Source of the DNA: JAFKFJ01 sp963786445
GTDB taxonomy: Bacteria; Pseudomonadota; Alphaproteobacteria; Acetobacterales; Acetobacteraceae
Reading direction: 5' to 3'
DNA: 64,000 nucleotides
NCBI GenBank assembly: GCA_963786445.1
Contig: CAWAZU010000008.1
Coordinates: forward strand, 310,001 to 374,000
Under the pieces are notes generated by a model. It saw nothing but the letters and a program-made list of their open reading frames with translations, ran no database searches and was not told where the DNA came from. Position 1 is the first letter of the stretch, and every line of letters starts with the position of its first letter. Position numbers and translations under genes: made by a program. This document shows positions 61,207 through 64,000 of this stretch, one piece after another.

Positions 61207-62213
61207 CGGCGCCACTGGTCGAGGCGATCGGGCTGACGCGCCACTATTATGTGCAAGGCCGCGTGCTGCGCGCGCTCGACGGCATCGATATCGCGATCGA
61301 ACGCGGCGAGACGCTCGGCCTGGTGGGCGAGAGCGGCAGCGGCAAATCGACGCTCGGCCGCACGCTGGTGGGCTTGCAGGCACCGACGCGCGGCACGGTG
61401 CGCTTCGACGGCGCGGACACGGCCGGCGTCACCGGCCCGGCGTTGCGGCAACTGCGCCGCCGCCGCCAACTGGTGTTCCAGGACCCGTCCGGCGCGCTCA
61501 ACCCGCGCATGACGATCGGCGCGACGCTCACCGAGCATTTGCGCGCGCAGGGCTGGGACCGCGCGGCGGCGCGCGCGCGCGTGCCGGACGTGCTGCGGCA
61601 GGCCGGCTTGTCGCCCGACTACGCCACCAGCTACCCGCACGAAGTTTCCGGCGGACAGCGCCAGCGCGCGGTGATCGCGCGCGCCATCAGCACCGATCCC
61701 GACTTCCTGGTCGCCGACGAGCCGGTGTCGGCGGTCGATGTCTCGATGCGGGCGCAGATCATCAACCTGCTGCGCGCGCTGCAGCGGGCGCGCGGACTTT
61801 CCATGCTGTTCATCAGCCACGACCTGAGCGTGGTCGCGCACACCTGCCGCCGCGTCGCGGTGATGTATCTCGGCCGCATCGTCGAACTCGCCCCGCGCGA
61901 GGCGCTGTTCGCGACGCCGCTGCATCCCTACACGGCCGCCCTGCTCTCGGCGGTGCCGCTGCCCGATCCGGTGCGCGAGCGCGCGCGCAGCCGCATCATC
62001 CTGCCGGGCGAGACGCCGGACCCGTCGGCGCCGCCGTCCGGCTGCCGCTTCCACCCGCGCTGCCCGCTCGCGACCGAGATCTGCATGCGCGTCGATCCGC
62101 CGATGCGCATGCTTGCCCCGCACCACGCAACTTCGTGCCATCATGCCGAACAGGTGCCGCGCATCGCCGCCGGTACCGTGCGCCAGGCCGTCGCGAGCGA
62201 CAGCGGCGCCTGA
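61203..62213 (+). CDS. Dipeptide-type ABC transporter ATP-binding protein (DppF class)
   Basis: A 336-residue ATPase with Walker A GESGSGKST, signature VSGGQRQRAVIARAIS, Walker B FLVADEPVSAVD and switch ISHDLSVVAHTCRRVAVMY. The C-terminal Cys cluster is SGCRFHPRCPLATEICMRV. ATG 61203 is in the ATGA overlap with the preceding gene. Completes the two-ATPase importer encoded from 56777. Confidence 0.93.
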   Translation: MTAPLVEAIGLTRHYYVQGRVLRALDGIDIAIERGETLGLVGESGSGKSTLGRTLVGLQAPTRGTVRFDGADTAGVTGPALRQLRRRRQLVFQDPSGALNPRMTIGATLTEHLRAQGWDRAAARARVPDVLRQAGLSPDYATSYPHEVSGGQRQRAVIARAISTDPDFLVADEPVSAVDVSMRAQIINLLRALQRARGLSMLFISHDLSVVAHTCRRVAVMYLGRIVELAPREALFATPLHPYTAALLSAVPLPDPVRERARSRIILPGETPDPSAPPSGCRFHPRCPLATEICMRVDPPMRMLAPHHATSCHHAEQVPRIAAGTVRQAVASDSGA

Positions 62214-62240
62214 TGCCGCCGCCTTCGAGTTCGAGCAGGC

Positions 62241-62375
62241 TCATCGGCGGCGCCGCGTGCGGTTCGCCTGATCGAGCCAGACCGCCAGCACCAGCACCGT
62301 GCCGATCGCCATCTGCTGGTAGAACGACGACACCGCGAGCCGGTTGAGGCCGTTCTGCGGCACGCCCAGCATCGC
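62241..62375 (-). pseudogene. C-terminal remnant of a ribose-type ABC permease
   Basis: The 45 residues before the stop at 62241 read GVPQNGLNRLAVSSFYQQMA followed by GTVLVLAVWLDQ. This is the ending of RbsC-class permeases (family ending NGL-N-L-GVS-x-FxQQ...LVLAVxxDQ). The remaining ~270 residues are absent; upstream sequence (62376-62469) is unrelated and poly-T rich (ACATGTTTTTTTAC). It is therefore a truncated relic, with the intact ribose-type permease of this window lying at the opposite end (1549-2622). Confidence 0.72.
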
Positions 62376-62469
62376 CATGCGTTTTTCGCACAAGCGACGC
62401 AAAACCGACCCGGCCGGCCGCACATGTTTTTTTACCGGAACATTGTGACCGCGCGGGGGCGCCGCGCGG

Positions 62470-63063
62470 TCACGCCGGAACGGGCGGGGCGCGGGAGACG
62501 GGCGGCGGGCGCACGCGGGGCTGTGCTGCCGGTGGCGGCCGGGGACGGAAGGCGGGGCGGGACGACGGCGCCGCCGGCCGGACGGGCGGCGGACGGCCCA
62601 CGGGACCGGCCTGCGGCCGGCCCGAGGACAGGCTCCGCGCGGGCGGCGGGCGCACCCCCAGCATCTGGCAGAGCGGGCGGAGCAGCCGCCCGGCCTGGGG
62701 TGCTGCGGCGAGCAGCTCCGCCATCGCCGGGTCAGCGAGCAGGTGCTGCAACTGCGAGGCGGCGGACGCGGCCTGCGGCAGCCGGCGTTCGAGCCAGCCG
62801 AACCCGCGCGGCAGGCGGAGCCGCGTGGGTTCGACCGGGCGGGGGGATCGGAGGCGGCGGCGCGGCGGCGGCAGCGTGCCGGTGCGGACCTTTTCCGCGA
62901 GTCGGGCGAAGCGGAGCGCGGTGCGGCGCAGCCGCGCCCAGAGCAGGAGCATCAGCGGCACGGCGAGCCCCATTCCGGGGCCGCGCGCGGCGACGGCGCG
63001 GCAGAGACCGTCGATCACGCGGGCGAAGCGGTCGGGAAGGGTGGGAGCGGCAGGGGGCGGCAT
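62470..63063 (-). CDS. Hypothetical proline-rich protein
   Basis: A 197-residue protein of unknown function. Residues ~10-45 include a hydrophobic helix (GMGLAVPLMLLLWARLRRTA). Residues ~60-145 contain RLRLPRGFGWLERRLPQAAS and QLQHLLADPAMAELLAAAPQ (helical). The last 50 residues are Pro/Arg-rich (SSGRPQAGPVGRPPPVRPAA), probably disordered. The ATG at 63063 is the first start in the frame. No family was recognised. GC-rich composition makes the tail uncertain, but the helical core looks coding. Confidence 0.55.
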   Translation of the reverse strand: MPPPAAPTLPDRFARVIDGLCRAVAARGPGMGLAVPLMLLLWARLRRTALRFARLAEKVRTGTLPPPRRRLRSPRPVEPTRLRLPRGFGWLERRLPQAASAASQLQHLLADPAMAELLAAAPQAGRLLRPLCQMLGVRPPPARSLSSGRPQAGPVGRPPPVRPAAPSSRPAFRPRPPPAAQPRVRPPPVSRAPPVPA

Positions 63064-63142
63064 GACAGCGATACTAACACGAGCCGGGGTGGGGTGGGCA
63101 AGCGGGCCGGATGCAGATCGGTCCCCTGGCAGGCGGCAACAT

Positions 63143-63193
63143 CCCTCCCCCCAGCATTGGTCTGCTTCGCAGCCCAATCCCGCAAGGGGAGGG
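63143..63193. repeat. Nested palindrome between the GMC oxidoreductase and the hypothetical gene
   Basis: The outer arms CCCTCCCC (63143-63150) and GGGGAGGG (63186-63193) enclose ATTGG/CCAAT and CTGC/GCAG pairs around a TTC loop (63156-63178). It can form a long hairpin on either strand. It lies 3' of the GMC gene and may end its transcription, or be a dispersed repeat. Confidence 0.55.
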
Positions 63194-63209
63194 GGGAGAA
63201 AATGGCCGC

Positions 63210-64000
63210 TCAGGCGGCCAGTTCGCGCGGCGCCGTCCGCGCCGGCTTCGCCGTGCCGCGCAAGAACTCGCTGGCGCGTTCGGCGATCATCATGGTCGGC
63301 GCGTTGGTGTTGGAACTGACCAGGCTCGGCATCACCGAGCTGTCGCACACGCGCAATCCCTCCAGCCCATGCACGCGCAGCTCCGGATCGACCACCGCCA
63401 GCGCATCGACACCCATCTTGCACGCCCCGCTCGGGTGATAGCCGGTGCGGCCGGCGCGGCGCACGAACGCCTCCAGCTTCGCATCCAGCCCCGGCAGGTG
63501 CTCGCGTTTCAGGAACGGCTGGAACGCGGGCTGGCGCATGATCTCGCGCATCCGCGCCACCGCCGCCAGCGTCAGCCGCATGTCGTCGGGGTCGGCCAGG
63601 AAATTCGGGTCGATCGCCGGCTTCAGGTCGGGCTCGGCGCCGCGCAGCGTCAGCGACCCGCGGCTTTTCGGACGCAGGATGTAGGCGTTGATCATGCAGC
63701 CGTTGCGCGTCGGCAGTTCCGGAAACCCCTCCGGCACGCCGGCGCCGGCGACGAAGTGAAGCTGCGTGTCGGGGGTGCGCGACGCCGGATCGACGCACAG
63801 GAACGCGCCGCCCTCGACGATGTTGGACACCGCCGGGCCGCGCCGCAGCAGCAGGTATTGCAGCGCTGCCAGTGCTTTCCAGTGCCGGCGCTGATAGCGG
63901 TCCAGCCCGTGCGGGCCGGTCAGCTCGTAGGTGAGGTCGATCGTGTAGTGGTCCTGCAAGTTCCGCCCTACGCCCGGCAGATCATGCACGACCGCAACGC
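63210..64000 (-). CDS. GMC-family oxidoreductase (choline dehydrogenase-like), C-terminal part, truncated by window edge
   Basis: The visible 263 residues run from DLPGVGRNLQDHYTIDLTYE to the end RTAPRELAA. Family features are GVGRNLQDH, the substrate-binding domain with SRGSLTLRGAEPD, and the C-terminal active-site segment YHPSGACKMGVD (catalytic His region) and LRVCDSSVMPSLVSSNTNAP. The FAD-binding N-terminus lies outside the window. GMC enzymes oxidise alcohols such as choline or polyethylene glycol; the substrate is not evident. Confidence 0.93.
   Translation of the reverse strand, partial: VAVVHDLPGVGRNLQDHYTIDLTYELTGPHGLDRYQRRHWKALAALQYLLLRRGPAVSNIVEGGAFLCVDPASRTPDTQLHFVAGAGVPEGFPELPTRNGCMINAYILRPKSRGSLTLRGAEPDLKPAIDPNFLADPDDMRLTLAAVARMREIMRQPAFQPFLKREHLPGLDAKLEAFVRRAGRTGYHPSGACKMGVDALAVVDPELRVHGLEGLRVCDSSVMPSLVSSNTNAPTMMIAERASEFLRGTAKPARTAPRELAA

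Noticed and set aside
62424..63065. A plus-strand Gly/Ala/Arg-rich open frame opposite the proline-rich hypothetical gene
   Set aside because: It has the composition of a shadow frame, with no start signal and no structured segment; the minus strand has a helical core and a plausible start.

Overview
The window is about 64 kb of very GC-rich, densely packed DNA with short intergenic gaps and many ATGA/GTGA/TGATG start-stop overlaps. It codes for a metabolically versatile Gram-negative bacterium. Gene content (CIRCE-controlled groESL, IclR and HxlR regulators, OprB-type porin, Tat-exported DyP peroxidase, aerobic benzoyl-CoA 'box' genes, many ABC importers) and codon use fit an alphaproteobacterium, probably Rhodospirillales/Acetobacteraceae. 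That placement is an inference from gene content, not a phylogenetic result. No rRNA, tRNA, CRISPR array or complete insertion sequence was seen.

Layout. 1-5384: end of an alpha/beta hydrolase, a metallo-beta-lactamase-fold hydrolase, an EthD protein, and a ribose-type ABC importer (permease, double ATPase, binding protein; minus strand). 5911-12806 (minus strand): a stressosome-type module in the order rsbR, rsbS, rsbT, an ATPase-plus-SpoIIE phosphatase, a hybrid histidine kinase with an extra N-terminal RsbT-like ATPase domain, and a REC-PAS-PAS-kinase-REC protein. 13019-25113: an IclR regulator and a catabolic/import island with a binding protein and two permeases but no ATPase, two leaderless binding-protein-like proteins, and Gfo/Idh, MaoC, CaiB-type, lactonase, D-2-hydroxyacid dehydrogenase and HpcH/HpaI aldolase genes. 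25275-27299: groES-groEL under a CIRCE operator. 27482-28402: a lytic transglycosylase with a C-terminal duplication.

28526-36451: a likely iron island (FbpABC-type Fe3+ importer, OprB-like porin, secreted beta-propeller, DyP/EfeB-like peroxidase). Three copies of the same palindrome, TGCGA-N5-TCGCA, lie in front of its three transcription units. 36632-44622: a giant soluble hybrid histidine kinase with eleven tandem 92-residue HAMP units, a GAF domain, a kinase core and three receivers, followed by a second kinase and a receiver. 44784-47935: HxlR regulator with an EmrAB-like efflux pair. 47975-52903: hydrolase, boxC, boxB and boxR of aerobic benzoyl-CoA degradation. 53005-56658: ammonium transporter, a small secreted protein and a fused PP2C phosphatase/Ser-Thr kinase. 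56777-62213: a complete dipeptide/oligopeptide-type ABC importer. 62241-64000: a ribose-permease remnant, a proline-rich hypothetical protein and the C-terminal part of a GMC oxidoreductase.

At least eight otherwise well-conserved reading frames are broken by a gain of exactly one base (near 8610, 37538, 45563, 45935, 46336, 47701, 49009 and 57923), and two more breaks are probable (near 44190 and 46370). No single-base loss was seen. This one-sided pattern points to insertion-type sequencing or assembly errors rather than gene decay, so the affected genes are described here as whole units.
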